Source: an uncultured Lachnospiraceae bacterium (GTDB taxonomy: Bacteria; Bacillota; Clostridia; Lachnospirales; Lachnospiraceae). Taken from it: DNA of 64,000 bases. Under the pieces are notes generated by a model. It was given only the letters and a program-made list of their open reading frames with translations, was not told the DNA's origin and made no database searches. This document shows, piece after piece, positions 41,934 to 51,617 of this stretch; position 1 is the stretch's first letter, and every line of letters begins with the position of its first letter. Made by a program: the position numbers and the translations under genes. The stretch lies in the NCBI GenBank assembly GCA_949948715.1, contig CATLGW010000006.1, positions 18,096 to 82,095 of the forward strand, written 5' to 3'.

Positions 41934-42776
41934 ATGAGTCAGGAGTATAGCGGCCGGCTTCAGAAGGAGGCGCCCATCGGCGTGTTCGATTCGGGCATGG
42001 GTGGGCTGACGGTTGTCAGAGAGATAATGCGGCAGTTGCCCAACGAGAAAATTATATATTTCGGAGATACCGCCAGGCTGCCCTACGGCAGCAAGTCCAA
42101 GGCTACGGTGACCCGGTTTTCCAGGCAGATCGTTAATTTTCTGAACAGCTTCCATGTAAAGACTATTGTGGTGGCCTGCAATACGGCCAGCGCCTATGCC
42201 CTGGAGGATCTGGAGGGGGAGAGCGATATCCCCATGATCGGGGTGGTGAAGCCGGGGGCCAAGACGGCGGCGGAGACCACGAAAAACGCCCGGGTGGGCG
42301 TGATTGCCACCGAGGCCACCATCGGCAGTCACATTTATACCGATTACATAAGGGAGCTCAACAGGGATGTGACCATCTATGAGAAGGCCTGTCCCCTGTT
42401 TGTTCCTCTGGTGGAGGAGGGGCTGTGGCAGGACCCGGTGACGGACGAGATTGCCAGGCGGTATCTGAACGAGCTCATTGATATTGACATCGACACGTTG
42501 ATTCTGGGCTGCACCCATTATCCGCTGATCCGTTCCACTCTGGGGCGGATTATGGGCGAGAGGGTGACCTTGGTGAATCCGGCGTATGAGACCGCCATAG
42601 AGCTGAGGGAGCTGCTGCTTCTTAAGGGGCTGCTAAACGACGAGGCTCCCAGGCTGGGAGAGAACCGGTATCAGTTCTATGTGAGCGACGGAGCGGATAA
42701 ATTCAAAACCTTTGCCAATTCCATCATAAAATACGGGGTTCTTTCCACAAAAACCATCGACATAGAGAGGTATTGA
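41934..42776 (+). CDS. murI: Glutamate racemase
   Basis: Makes D-glutamate for peptidoglycan by a cofactor-independent two-cysteine mechanism. The catalytic cysteines are C82 (VVACNTASAYA) and C193 (LGCTHYPLI). The FDSGMGGLTV and YFGDTARLPYG motifs are at the N-terminus. Length is 280 residues. GTGGAGGAG just before ATG 41934 places the start; a TTG six codons upstream would overlap the preceding gene. Confidence 0.96.
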   Translation: MSQEYSGRLQKEAPIGVFDSGMGGLTVVREIMRQLPNEKIIYFGDTARLPYGSKSKATVTRFSRQIVNFLNSFHVKTIVVACNTASAYALEDLEGESDIPMIGVVKPGAKTAAETTKNARVGVIATEATIGSHIYTDYIRELNRDVTIYEKACPLFVPLVEEGLWQDPVTDEIARRYLNELIDIDIDTLILGCTHYPLIRSTLGRIMGERVTLVNPAYETAIELRELLLLKGLLNDEAPRLGENRYQFYVSDGADKFKTFANSIIKYGVLSTKTIDIERY

Positions 42777-42819
42777 CAGGGAAAAGCAGTCTGACTGCGG
42801 AAAGGACAGGGCGGCCGGT

Positions 42820-43245
42820 ATGCTGGACAGACAGGTGACGCTTTCGATAAAGGGGTTGCAGAACGGGGAGGAGGATTCCCGGGTGGAGACCGTGGTGGAC
42901 GCGGAATACTTTAAAAGGCAGGGAAGTCATTATCTGCTCTATGAGGAGAGGCAGGAGGGCTTTGAGGAGCCTGTAAAGAGCCGGATAAAGCTTAAGGAAA
43001 AGGCCCTGGAGCTGATAAAGAGGGGGCCCCTTAGCGCGCATATGGTCTTTGAGGAGGGAGTGAAGAACCGTACCCGCTATCATGTGCCCTTTGGAGAAAT
43101 TCTTTTGGAGGTGGACACAGACAGGGTGACGCTTATGGAAGGGGAGGAGGAACTGCGGGCGGAGGTGGAATACCGCCTGGGGATGGAGGGGGAGCGTTTG
43201 GAGGACCGGTATATTGAGATCAGGGTTCGAAATCGGAGCTTATAG
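42820..43245 (+). CDS. DUF1934 (YwiB-like) protein
   Basis: 141 residues matching the DUF1934 beta-barrel family: VTLSIKGLQ at the start, SHYLLYEE, KIRLKE-like segment, NRTRYHVPFGEI, and a final YRLGMEGERLEDRYIEIRVR. The barrel is calycin-like and its ligand is unknown. ATG 42820 follows AAAGGACAGG. The strong 19-bp terminator at 43246 ends the ispE-GntR-murI-DUF1934 run. Confidence 0.85.
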   Translation: MLDRQVTLSIKGLQNGEEDSRVETVVDAEYFKRQGSHYLLYEERQEGFEEPVKSRIKLKEKALELIKRGPLSAHMVFEEGVKNRTRYHVPFGEILLEVDTDRVTLMEGEEELRAEVEYRLGMEGERLEDRYIEIRVRNRSL

Positions 43246-43302
43246 AAAGCGGCATCCCTGCGGCGGCGCCCTATCAGGGAGCTGCCGCAGGGATGCCGCT
43301 TT
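43246..43302. terminator. Strong bidirectional terminator
   Basis: A perfect 19-bp stem (43246-43264 with 43284-43302) begins AAAGCGGC and ends GCCGCTTT. A second small hairpin, CCCT/AGGG, lies in the loop. It serves both convergent genes. Confidence 0.88.
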
Positions 43303-43316
43303 GGCGTCCGGAAGCG

Positions 43317-43793
43317 TTATTTTAAGGGCTTTGCCCCGGCTCTTTCCTGAGCCGCTTCCACCGCGCGCTTGAAAAAGCCTTTCTTTTTTGCCGGTTTTGT
43401 CTCCAGCTTGCCTCGAATGCCTCTCACCTCCAGGATGTAGATGCCGCTGATCACGGCCTTGACCTCCTTCTTGACCGGGATAGAGTCGAAAATCTTCTCG
43501 TCGCTGATCATGGAGAGGATCTGGGGTCCCACCTTTGCTTTGACGATGGGAAGTTTGGAGTTGCGCATCAGTTTTGGGGTCTGGTCTATGACCATTTGAG
43601 GCAGCCCCGAGTCCTTGATCTTGATGCGTTTTTTGTCGATAATAAGCATCGACACATTCTGTCGGTTGGCGTTGAGCAGCTCCTGCTGCTCCGCCTGCTT
43701 TTTCTGAGCCTTTTTGCCCAGGAAATACATGGCGATAATGATAACGGCCAAAACCGCCAATATTACCAGAAGTACAATAGTCCAAGGCTTCAT
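43317..43793 (-). CDS. Membrane-anchored hypothetical protein
   Basis: 158 residues with one N-terminal helix (about 5-27), then a basic, Gln/Lys-rich stretch and a soluble domain (about 60-140; MLIIDKKRIKIKDSGLPQ, VKAVISGIYILEV). This N-anchored plan is widespread in Lachnospiraceae hypothetical proteins. I cannot name a family. ATG 43793 follows GGAGG by ten bases; the GTG at 43814 lies within that ribosome site and is rejected. It is divergent from the cardiolipin synthase gene. Confidence 0.7.
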   Translation of the reverse strand: MKPWTIVLLVILAVLAVIIIAMYFLGKKAQKKQAEQQELLNANRQNVSMLIIDKKRIKIKDSGLPQMVIDQTPKLMRNSKLPIVKAKVGPQILSMISDEKIFDSIPVKKEVKAVISGIYILEVRGIRGKLETKPAKKKGFFKRAVEAAQERAGAKPLK

Positions 43794-43956
43794 GGTGGTT
43801 GATACCTCCTTCACAGGGAATTATGCAATTGGTACTATTTTAACATAAGGGCGGGGGGTAAGGCAACAAACATCCAAAATAAATTGCAGTTTTTTCCTGC
43901 ATTTTGTGATATACTGTAAAGGTCCCCCGGGCGTCTGGGACCCGTTTAACAAAAGT

Positions 43957-43985
43957 GCCGCCGGTGCGGCAAAATGAGAGGAAAT
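43957..43985 (+). repeat. Hairpin-SD cassette before cls
   Basis: GCCGC (43957-43961), CGGT, GCGGC (43966-43970), then AAAATGAGAGGAAAT before ATG 43986. The ATGAGAGGAAA segment matches the iorA copy. Confidence 0.6.
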
Positions 43986-45458
43986 ATGGAAAATGCATGG
44001 GAAATGTGTATGACGGCGGTGGAGTTTTTCTTCCGGCATATGCTGGTGTTGAATATGCTCTTTGCCATTGTGATAGTGTTCTTTCAGCGCAGGGAGCCAA
44101 AGAGCGTTTGGGCGTGGCTGCTTATTTTGTACTCTGTTCCGCTGGTGGGATTTGTGCTCTATCTGCTGATCGGTCAGGATATGCACAAGCGGAAGATGTT
44201 TCGGGTCAAGGAGGTGGAGGACCGCCTCAATGAGGCCATCAGGCAGCAGGTGCATCGTCTGAAAAACAGGGAGTTTAAGGAGGTTGACACGCAGATCAGG
44301 GACTATATGGATCTGATTATGTACAATCTGGAATCCTACGGCGCAGTGCTGACGGGGGATAATGACATCGATATTTTTACCGACGGAAACGAGAAATTCA
44401 ACGCTCTCATCGAGGATTTGAAGAGGGCGGAACGGTTTGTTCATATACAGTATTATATTATACGGAACGACGTTTTGTTTCAGCGGATTTATGATGTCCT
44501 GAAGGAGAAGGCGGCTCAGGGGGTGGAGGTGAGGCTTCTTTTTGACGCCATGGGCTGCCGCAAAACCAACCATCGCCTGTGGAAGAAGCTCAATGCCCAG
44601 GGGATACGGACGGCGGAATTTTTCCCCGCCATTCTGCGCAGGCTTCAGCTTCGCATCAATTACCGCAATCACAGAAAGATTGTGGTGATCGACAATCGGG
44701 TGGCCTATGTGGGAGGCTTTAACATAGGACGGGAGTATATTGATCTGGACGAGAAATTCGGACATTGGAGGGACACCCATCTGCGCGTCAGGGGAAGCGC
44801 CGTGGCGAGCCTGCAGCTTCGCTTTATTCTGGACTGGAGCTATGCGGCGAGGGAGGATCTCTTTCAGAGGCAGGATATGTTCGAGGGGGAGCAGCCGGGG
44901 GAGAGGGACGGCTGCGAGGTGCAGATCATCAGCAGCGGACCCGACAATACCACGGAACAGATCAGGGACAATTATCTGCGGTTAATCTCCAAGGCGAAGG
45001 AGCGGATTTATATTCAGACCCCCTATTTTATTCCGGACGAGTCCATTCTCAGCGCCCTGCTGATCGCGGTGCGCTCCGGCATCGAAGTGAATGTGATGAT
45101 TCCCTGCAAGCCGGATCATCCCTTTGTCTATTGGGCCACCTATTCCTATGTGGGGGATCTGGTGATGGCGGGGGCCAATTGTTATGTCTACAACAACGGC
45201 TTCCTGCACAGCAAGGGGGTTGCCGTGGACGGGAAGGCCTTCTGCTACGGCACCGCCAACATGGACATCCGAAGCTTTGCCCTGAACTTTGAGGTAAACG
45301 CGGTGGTGTACCACCAGGGGAAGGCCAGGGAGATGGAACGGATTTTCAAGGAGGATCTGAATTACTGCACACAGATTACCCGGGACAGCTATTATGAGCG
45401 CAATCTCTGGCTGCGTCTGAAAGAGCAGATGTGCCGTCTGCTTTCGCCGCTTTTATAA
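43986..45458 (+). CDS. cls: Cardiolipin synthase
   Basis: Phospholipase-D-superfamily enzyme that makes cardiolipin from phosphatidylglycerol at the membrane. Two N-terminal helices (about 8-28 and 40-60) are followed by two HKD active sites: H229, K231, D236 (HRKIVVID) and H408, K410, D415 (HSKGVAVD). Length is 490 residues, typical. ATG 43986 is chosen because GAGAGGAAA sits before it, although ATG 43974 is in frame. The hairpin-SD element precedes it. Confidence 0.95.
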   Translation: MENAWEMCMTAVEFFFRHMLVLNMLFAIVIVFFQRREPKSVWAWLLILYSVPLVGFVLYLLIGQDMHKRKMFRVKEVEDRLNEAIRQQVHRLKNREFKEVDTQIRDYMDLIMYNLESYGAVLTGDNDIDIFTDGNEKFNALIEDLKRAERFVHIQYYIIRNDVLFQRIYDVLKEKAAQGVEVRLLFDAMGCRKTNHRLWKKLNAQGIRTAEFFPAILRRLQLRINYRNHRKIVVIDNRVAYVGGFNIGREYIDLDEKFGHWRDTHLRVRGSAVASLQLRFILDWSYAAREDLFQRQDMFEGEQPGERDGCEVQIISSGPDNTTEQIRDNYLRLISKAKERIYIQTPYFIPDESILSALLIAVRSGIEVNVMIPCKPDHPFVYWATYSYVGDLVMAGANCYVYNNGFLHSKGVAVDGKAFCYGTANMDIRSFALNFEVNAVVYHQGKAREMERIFKEDLNYCTQITRDSYYERNLWLRLKEQMCRLLSPLL

Positions 45459-45593
45459 AAGGCTTTTAAAACCTCCGAGAATGTGGTATCTTATAGTAAG
45501 CGACCTTTAAATTACAAAGTTTAATGTGGTTGACTCTAAAAATAACGGACAGTTTTGTCGGGGCTTGGCCCCGGGATAGGGAAAGGCATAGGA

Positions 45594-46658
45594 ATGAAAA
45601 GGAAAAAAAATCGGACGGCGCTTTTGACGGCCCTCCTGGCGGCAGTGCTTCTGACGGGCTGCGGCGGGAGCGGGGAGATCCATCTAAAGGACCTGGATGT
45701 GGACAAGTATGTGACTCTGGGAGAGTATGTGGGGATGGAGGTGCCCGTAGCGGCTCCCGCGGTGGATGAGCTGCAGGTGAAAATGACGGCTGACAGCTCC
45801 TATTATGAGAGGGTCCGTCAGACGGGGGCGGAGGTGGAGGACGTTATCACGGACCGTCCCGTAGCGCTGGGGGACACGGTGAATATAGATTACGTGGGGA
45901 AAAAGGACGGCACGGCCTTTGACGGTGGTACCGACGCGGGGGCGTATCTGACCATCGGCTTGGGGCAGTTTATAGACGGTTTTGAGGAGGGACTCATAGG
46001 GGTGATGCCCGGGGAAACGGTGGATTTGAACCTGACCTTTCCGACCAATTATAATCCCGAGCTGGCCGGACAGGCGGTGGTGTTTACCGTCACCGTGAAC
46101 GCCATTATGCCCGAGGGCAGGGACGAGAGCATTTTGTCGGCTCTGGGGATAGAGGGCGTGACCACCAGGGAGGAGTTTGATCAGTATGTCTACGACTATC
46201 TGTATGGCATCCAGGAGGCCAATTATGACGGCCAGGTGCGAAACGGCGTGATGGAAGCCTTTATGAACCGCTGTGTCTTTCAGGAGGTCCCCAAGGCCAT
46301 GCGGGAGAGATATGCCGAAGTTTTCCGGCAGAATATAGAGGCCCAGGCGGAAAATTACGGGCTTGACGCGGATGAATTCACCGGATATTATTATGGCATG
46401 ACTGTGGAGGAATTTCTGGAGGCCCATGTGGAGGAAGCGGTAAAGCAGGATATTGCCTTTCAGGCGGTGGCCAACCGGGAGAATTTAAATGTCAGCGATG
46501 AGGAGCTTGATTCCATACTGCAGGGATATGCCCGGAATGCGGGAGCTGCCAGCGTGGAGGAATTTCTGGGGGAAGCTTCCCGGGAAGACTACAGAGAATA
46601 TCTTATGCTGGAGAGAGTGGAGCAGTTTCTCATGGAAAATGTAAAGATTGTAAACTGA
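45594..46658 (+). CDS. Lipoprotein peptidyl-prolyl isomerase, trigger-factor-like
   Basis: 354 residues. The signal peptide ends LLTGC (lipidated C23). An FKBP-type isomerase domain (about 90-170; [33 protein letters not shown]) is followed by a long helical region (about 180-350) that resembles the substrate-binding C-terminus of trigger factor. The order is that of trigger factor without its N-terminal ribosome-binding domain, moved outside the cytoplasmic membrane. A role in folding exported proteins is a reasonable inference. ATG 45594 follows GGGAAAGG. It lies between cls and asnS. Confidence 0.88.
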   Translation: MKRKKNRTALLTALLAAVLLTGCGGSGEIHLKDLDVDKYVTLGEYVGMEVPVAAPAVDELQVKMTADSSYYERVRQTGAEVEDVITDRPVALGDTVNIDYVGKKDGTAFDGGTDAGAYLTIGLGQFIDGFEEGLIGVMPGETVDLNLTFPTNYNPELAGQAVVFTVTVNAIMPEGRDESILSALGIEGVTTREEFDQYVYDYLYGIQEANYDGQVRNGVMEAFMNRCVFQEVPKAMRERYAEVFRQNIEAQAENYGLDADEFTGYYYGMTVEEFLEAHVEEAVKQDIAFQAVANRENLNVSDEELDSILQGYARNAGAASVEEFLGEASREDYREYLMLERVEQFLMENVKIVN

Positions 46659-46782
46659 CGGACAGAGGATTACTGGTCACGGAGTGAAGGGTAACGAAAA
46701 AGGAGCCAAAACAGACCGGAAAATATGCGCGTCCGGCCTGGCGGGAAAATGGGTGCGCTCGCGGCGCACGGATAGGAAAAAG

Positions 46783-48174
46783 ATGGATTTGACGGATATC
46801 AAGGATTTATATCGCAAAAAGGAAGAGTTTATCGGAAAGGAAGTGACGGTGGGAGGCTGGGTCAGAAGCAACCGGGACTCCAAGAATTTTGGCTTTCTGG
46901 TGGTCAATGACGGCACCTTCTTTGAAACCCTGCAGATCGTGTACGGAGAGTCCCTTTCAAACTTTGGGGACATCTGTAAGATCAACGTGGGGGCGGCTGT
47001 GGTGGTGAGGGGCACTATTGTGGAGACGCCCCAGGCGAAGCAGGCCTTTGAGATGCAGGCGGCCCAGGTCATTGTGGAGGGGGCTTCCGGGGCGGATTAT
47101 CCCTTGCAGAAAAAGAGGCATTCCTTCGAGTATCTGCGGACTATCTCCCACCTTCGTCCCAGGACCAACACCTTTCAGGCGGTGTTCCGCGTGCGGTCCC
47201 TGATCGCCTACGCAATCCACACTTTCTTTATGGAGAGAGGATTTGTGTATGTGCACACGCCTCTGATCACCGGCAGCGACTGCGAGGGAGCGGGGGAGAT
47301 GTTCCAGGTGACGACTCTTGATCTGAACAATGTTCCCAGAACGTCGGAGGGCGCGGTGGATTTCACACAGGATTTTTTCGGAAAATCTACCAATCTGACG
47401 GTCAGCGGTCAGCTCAACGTGGAGACTTACGCCTTTGCCTTTAAGAACGTGTACACCTTCGGTCCCACCTTCCGGGCGGAGAATTCCAACACCACCAGGC
47501 ATGCGGCGGAATTCTGGATGATTGAACCGGAGATGGCCTTTGCGGATTTGACGGACGATATGGCTCTGGCGGAGGCCATGCTCAAGTATGTGATTCGCTA
47601 TGTGCTGGATCACGCGCCGGAGGAGATGGCCTTTTTCAATCAGTTTGTGGACAAGGGGCTGATCGAGAGGCTGGAGCATGTGGCAAATTCGGATTTCGGT
47701 CATGTGACCTACACGGAGGCCGTGGAAATCCTTGAGAAAAACAATGACAAATTTGATTATAAGGTTTCCTGGGGATGCGATCTTCAGACGGAGCATGAGC
47801 GCTATCTGACGGAGGAGGTCTTTAAACGCCCGGTGTTTGTGACGGACTATCCCAAGGAGATCAAGGCTTTCTATATGAAGCTGAACGAGGACGGCAGAAC
47901 CGTAGCCGCCATGGACTGTCTGGTGCCCGGCATCGGAGAGATTATCGGCGGCAGTCAGAGGGAGGACAAATTAGAGGTTTTGGAGCAGAGGATGGCGGAG
48001 ATGGGCCTGAACAAAGAGGACTACGGGTTTTACCTGGATCTTCGCAGATACGGCTCCGTGCGCCACGCCGGATTTGGGCTGGGATTTGAGAGATGCGTTA
48101 TGTATCTCACCGGAATGAGCAACATCCGCGATGTGATTCCCTTCCCCAGGACGGTAAACAACTGCGACCTGTAA
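46783..48174 (+). CDS. asnS: Asparagine-tRNA ligase
   Basis: Class II synthetase that charges tRNA-Asn. The N-terminal OB domain ([21 protein letters not shown]) binds the anticodon. Motif 2 is [15 protein letters not shown] and motif 3 [15 protein letters not shown]. Length is 463 residues, the usual size. ATG 46783 is chosen to give that length; the frame is open upstream to 46684. No T-box leader is seen in the 124-bp gap before it. Confidence 0.96.
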   Translation: MDLTDIKDLYRKKEEFIGKEVTVGGWVRSNRDSKNFGFLVVNDGTFFETLQIVYGESLSNFGDICKINVGAAVVVRGTIVETPQAKQAFEMQAAQVIVEGASGADYPLQKKRHSFEYLRTISHLRPRTNTFQAVFRVRSLIAYAIHTFFMERGFVYVHTPLITGSDCEGAGEMFQVTTLDLNNVPRTSEGAVDFTQDFFGKSTNLTVSGQLNVETYAFAFKNVYTFGPTFRAENSNTTRHAAEFWMIEPEMAFADLTDDMALAEAMLKYVIRYVLDHAPEEMAFFNQFVDKGLIERLEHVANSDFGHVTYTEAVEILEKNNDKFDYKVSWGCDLQTEHERYLTEEVFKRPVFVTDYPKEIKAFYMKLNEDGRTVAAMDCLVPGIGEIIGGSQREDKLEVLEQRMAEMGLNKEDYGFYLDLRRYGSVRHAGFGLGFERCVMYLTGMSNIRDVIPFPRTVNNCDL

Positions 48175-48281
48175 TGTGTCGGAACAGGCGGGGGATATCG
48201 CTTCCAGGGTTCACGGCAGACGGTCTGTTTGGCCAGTGGGAAACTGAGGACAGGGTTTAAAATGAGAAGAGTGAGAGGCGA

Positions 48282-49547
48282 ATGAGAAGATTTGAGATAG
48301 GGAGAAGGGCAGGATGTTTGGCGCTGGCGGGACTGCTGGCCTGTGGGTATCTGTTTTTGGCCCAGGGCCGCACGGCGGAAGCTACGGGCATACAGGATAA
48401 GATTGACAACCAGAAGGACAAGGTCGACGGAGCGCAGCAGCGCCTGGACGCCATCAGCGGGAAGATAGATTCCCTGACCGATGAGCAGGATTTGGTGGAG
48501 GAGAAGATTTCGGATATCAAGGCGGAGATTCTCAACACCATGGCCGACATCGGCCTGCTGGAGGACGAGATCTCGGAGAAGAAGCAGGAGATCTCCGACA
48601 AGGAGGCGGATATCGCCAAGACCCAGGAGGAGTATGAGGCGGCCAAGGCTACCGCGGATCAGCAGCAGCAGGATATGATGGAGCATGTGAGGATTATGTA
48701 TGAGAGCGGCAATGTCTCCTACATCAGTCTTCTGCTGGCAGGGGAGGGAATCAGCGACGCCCTGAACCGTCTGGATTATATTGAAAAGCTGTATGATTTT
48801 GACTCTTGTATGCTGGAGCGGTATAAGGAGACCCAGAATCAGGTGCAGGCGCTGTGGGATCAACTGGAGGCCGAGAAGGCCCAGCTTCAGGTGGACAGGG
48901 ACGATCTGGAGGGCAAGAAGGCACAACTGGAAGCCCAGAAAACAAACCTGGATGCCATGCTGGCCCAGAGGCAGCAGGAGTCTGCAGATTTTGAGAACGA
49001 GATCAAGAAGCTCAGGCAGGAGGCGGCGGTCACCAAGACGCAGCTCCAGCAGGAGCAAAACCAGTTGAAGAAGCTGCAGGATGAGCAGCGCAGACAGCAG
49101 CAGGCCGCAGCCAATGCGAACAAGGGCAGCGGAAACGGCGCAAATGCGGGCAGCGCGGGCTCCGGCGGCGGCTCCGCGCCGGCGGTTCCCTCCGGGGGAG
49201 GCAGCGGCACCGGCCAGGAGATTGCGGACTATGCCTGCCAGTATATAGGATACCCCTATGTGGCGGGGGGGACCAGTCTGACAGAGGGGGCGGATTGTTC
49301 CGGATTTACCTACCGCGTATTTATGGATTTTGGATATTCTCTTCCCAGAACCTCCTACAGTCAGAGAAGTGCGGGAACGGGGGTCAGCTATGATGAGGCC
49401 CAGCCGGGGGATTTGATCTGCTATGACGGACATGTGGCTATCTATATCGGCGGGGGAAAGATCGTCCACGCCAGCACGGAGAGAACCGGCATCAAGATCA
49501 GCAACGCCAATTACCGTCCGATTCTGACGGTGAGGCGTATTGTGTGA
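48282..49547 (+). CDS. NlpC/P60 peptidoglycan hydrolase with coiled-coil domain
   Basis: 421 residues. A signal peptide (about 1-35) is followed by a long coiled coil (about 38-270) rich in Gln, Glu, Lys and Asp, and a Gly/Ser/Asn linker (about 275-305). The C-terminal NlpC/P60 domain holds the catalytic triad C339 (ADCSGF), H384 (DGHVAIYIG) and H396 (VHAS). The plan is that of CwlO- and PcsB-like hydrolases that cut cell-wall peptides and are controlled through their coiled coil. ATG 48282 follows GTGAGAGGCG. It ends 13 bp before recQ. Confidence 0.93.
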   Translation: MRRFEIGRRAGCLALAGLLACGYLFLAQGRTAEATGIQDKIDNQKDKVDGAQQRLDAISGKIDSLTDEQDLVEEKISDIKAEILNTMADIGLLEDEISEKKQEISDKEADIAKTQEEYEAAKATADQQQQDMMEHVRIMYESGNVSYISLLLAGEGISDALNRLDYIEKLYDFDSCMLERYKETQNQVQALWDQLEAEKAQLQVDRDDLEGKKAQLEAQKTNLDAMLAQRQQESADFENEIKKLRQEAAVTKTQLQQEQNQLKKLQDEQRRQQQAAANANKGSGNGANAGSAGSGGGSAPAVPSGGGSGTGQEIADYACQYIGYPYVAGGTSLTEGADCSGFTYRVFMDFGYSLPRTSYSQRSAGTGVSYDEAQPGDLICYDGHVAIYIGGGKIVHASTERTGIKISNANYRPILTVRRIV

Positions 49548-49560
49548 CGGCGGCGTTTGT

Positions 49561-51396
49561 ATGGATAAAATGGACAAATTTGAGGTACTGAAGAAGTATT
49601 TTGGCTATGACGGCTTCAGGGAGGGGCAGGAGCTTCTCATCGACGGGATTCTGGAGGGGCAGGATGTTATGGGCATTATGCCCACGGGCTCCGGGAAATC
49701 TCTCTGTTATCAGGTTCCGGCGCTGATGCTCCCCGGCATTACGCTGGTGATTTCTCCTCTGATCTCCCTGATGAAGGATCAGGTGGCAGCGTTGAACCAG
49801 GCAGGTATCCACGCTGCCTTTTTAAACAGCTCTCTAAGTTACAATCAATATCGAAAGGCTCTGGCGTTTGCCAGGGAGGGGCGCTATCCCATTATCTATG
49901 TGGCCCCGGAGCGGCTGGTGACGGAGGAGTTTCTCGACTTTGCGCTGCACGCGGAGATTTCCATGGTGGCGGTGGACGAGGCCCACTGCGTCTCCCAGTG
50001 GGGGCAGGATTTCCGCCCCAGCTACTTAAAGATTGTAGAGTTTGTGGAACGGCTTCCCCGAAGGCCGGTCTTGAGCGCTTTTACCGCCACGGCCACCAGT
50101 CAGGTGCGGGAGGATGTAGTGGGGATTCTCCGATTGGAAAATCCGGTTATGGTAACCACGGGCTACGACAGGCCCAATCTGTACCTGGGGGTGCAGTCTC
50201 CCAGGGATAAGTACGCCGCCATGCGGAACTTTGTGGAGCGGCATCCCGGTCAAAGCGGAATCGTATACTGTGCCACCAGGAAGCTGGTGGAGGAGGTGTG
50301 CGGGAAACTGATCCGGGACGGCTTTCGGGCCACCAGATATCACGCGGGGCTGGGAGACGCGGAGCGCCGGAACAATCAGGATGATTTCATCTATGACCGC
50401 AGTCTGGTGATGGTGGCCACCAACGCTTTCGGTATGGGAATTGACAAATCCAATGTTCGATATGTGGTGCATTACAATATGCCGAAGAATCTGGAGTCCT
50501 ACTATCAGGAGGTGGGACGCTGCGCCAGGGACGGGGAACCGGGGGAGTGCGTCCTGCTGTACGGAGGGCAGGATGTGGTCACAAATCAGTTCTTTATAGA
50601 TAACAACCAGGACAATGAGGAGCTGGACGAGGCCGCCAGGGAGCTGGTGATGGCCAGGGACAGAGAGCGCCTGAAGAAAATGACCTTCTATTGCTTTACG
50701 AATGATTGCCTGCGGGAGTATGTCCTGAAATATTTCGGAGAGTATCATTCCGCCAATTACTGCGGGAACTGCTGTAACTGTCTCCAGCATTTTGAGACGA
50801 CGGATGTGACAGAGACCGCCCGGGCGCTGATAGGGTGTGTGTCCGCCTGCGGGCAGAGATATGGGGCGGCGGTCATCCTGGATACGGTGCGGGGGGCGGA
50901 CACCGCCAAGATCAGACAGTATCATATGGATGAAAATATCTATTATGCCAGATTGTCCAAGATCCCTGTTTACACCCTGCGAAGCGTGCTGAACTATCTT
51001 TTGATGCAGGGATATCTGACTACCACGGATGACGCCTATGCGGTGGTGCGGCTGACGGAAAGCTCCCGGGAAGTGTCCGCGGGGAATCGTATCGTCACCA
51101 TGAAGCTTCCCAAAGACAAGGAGCGGCCGGCGGAAGGCAAAAGATCTCGCAGGCAGGTGGGGGCAGGCGTGTCTGACAGAGGGCTCTTCGACACCCTCCG
51201 GGCCCTTCGCAGCGAGATAGCCAGGGAGGAGGGAGTTCCGCCTTATCTGGTGTTTTCGGACAAGACATTGGAGCATATGTGCGTCGTCAAGCCAAAGGAT
51301 AAGGGAGAAATGCTCACCGTTACAGGGGTAGGGGAGTTCAAGTTTGAGAAATACGGGCGTCGTTTTTTGAAAAAAATTGCAGAAACGGAAAATTAG
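49561..51396 (+). CDS. recQ: ATP-dependent DNA helicase RecQ
   Basis: 3'-5' helicase of recombination and repair. The Walker A TGSGKS is at 42-47, DEAH at 139-142, and the two RecA-like lobes run to about 340. The zinc motif uses cysteines near C378, C383, C401 and C404/C405/C407. A winged helix follows, then a C-terminal HRDC domain (about 535-605). Length is 611 residues, typical. ATG 49561 is used; its ribosome site is weak and ATG 49570 is also possible. A terminator follows. Confidence 0.95.
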   Translation: MDKMDKFEVLKKYFGYDGFREGQELLIDGILEGQDVMGIMPTGSGKSLCYQVPALMLPGITLVISPLISLMKDQVAALNQAGIHAAFLNSSLSYNQYRKALAFAREGRYPIIYVAPERLVTEEFLDFALHAEISMVAVDEAHCVSQWGQDFRPSYLKIVEFVERLPRRPVLSAFTATATSQVREDVVGILRLENPVMVTTGYDRPNLYLGVQSPRDKYAAMRNFVERHPGQSGIVYCATRKLVEEVCGKLIRDGFRATRYHAGLGDAERRNNQDDFIYDRSLVMVATNAFGMGIDKSNVRYVVHYNMPKNLESYYQEVGRCARDGEPGECVLLYGGQDVVTNQFFIDNNQDNEELDEAARELVMARDRERLKKMTFYCFTNDCLREYVLKYFGEYHSANYCGNCCNCLQHFETTDVTETARALIGCVSACGQRYGAAVILDTVRGADTAKIRQYHMDENIYYARLSKIPVYTLRSVLNYLLMQGYLTTTDDAYAVVRLTESSREVSAGNRIVTMKLPKDKERPAEGKRSRRQVGAGVSDRGLFDTLRALRSEIAREEGVPPYLVFSDKTLEHMCVVKPKDKGEMLTVTGVGEFKFEKYGRRFLKKIAETEN

Positions 51397-51428
51397 GGAT
51401 AGACAAACAGGGTATCCCATGATAGGCT

Positions 51429-51463
51429 ATAGACAAGAGTTTACGCGACTCTTGTCTATTTTT
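51429..51463 (+). terminator. Terminator of recQ
   Basis: ATAGACAAGAGT (51429-51440) pairs perfectly with ACTCTTGTCTAT (51448-51459), followed by TTTT. Confidence 0.88.
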
Positions 51464-51617
51464 GACATAAAATGTCGAAATAGAATGTCCGGAGTTTTCT
51501 TTGGCCAGCTCGGCCGCAGTTTCCAGGTAGTATTACTGTTTTTTCAGGTCGTTTCTTTATCACAAATTTTTTCGCCATTCACTTCGAATGATATCACCCA
51601 AAAAGGAGAATTCAATT

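Noticed and set aside
48030..49577. Open frame of 515 codons on the minus strand over asnS and the NlpC/P60 gene
   Set aside because: It mirrors the coiled-coil repeats as a Leu-rich shadow and has no domain of its own.
51462..51486. TTGACA and TAGAAT before the gene at 51618
   Set aside because: The spacer is only 13 bp, too short for a sigma-A promoter.
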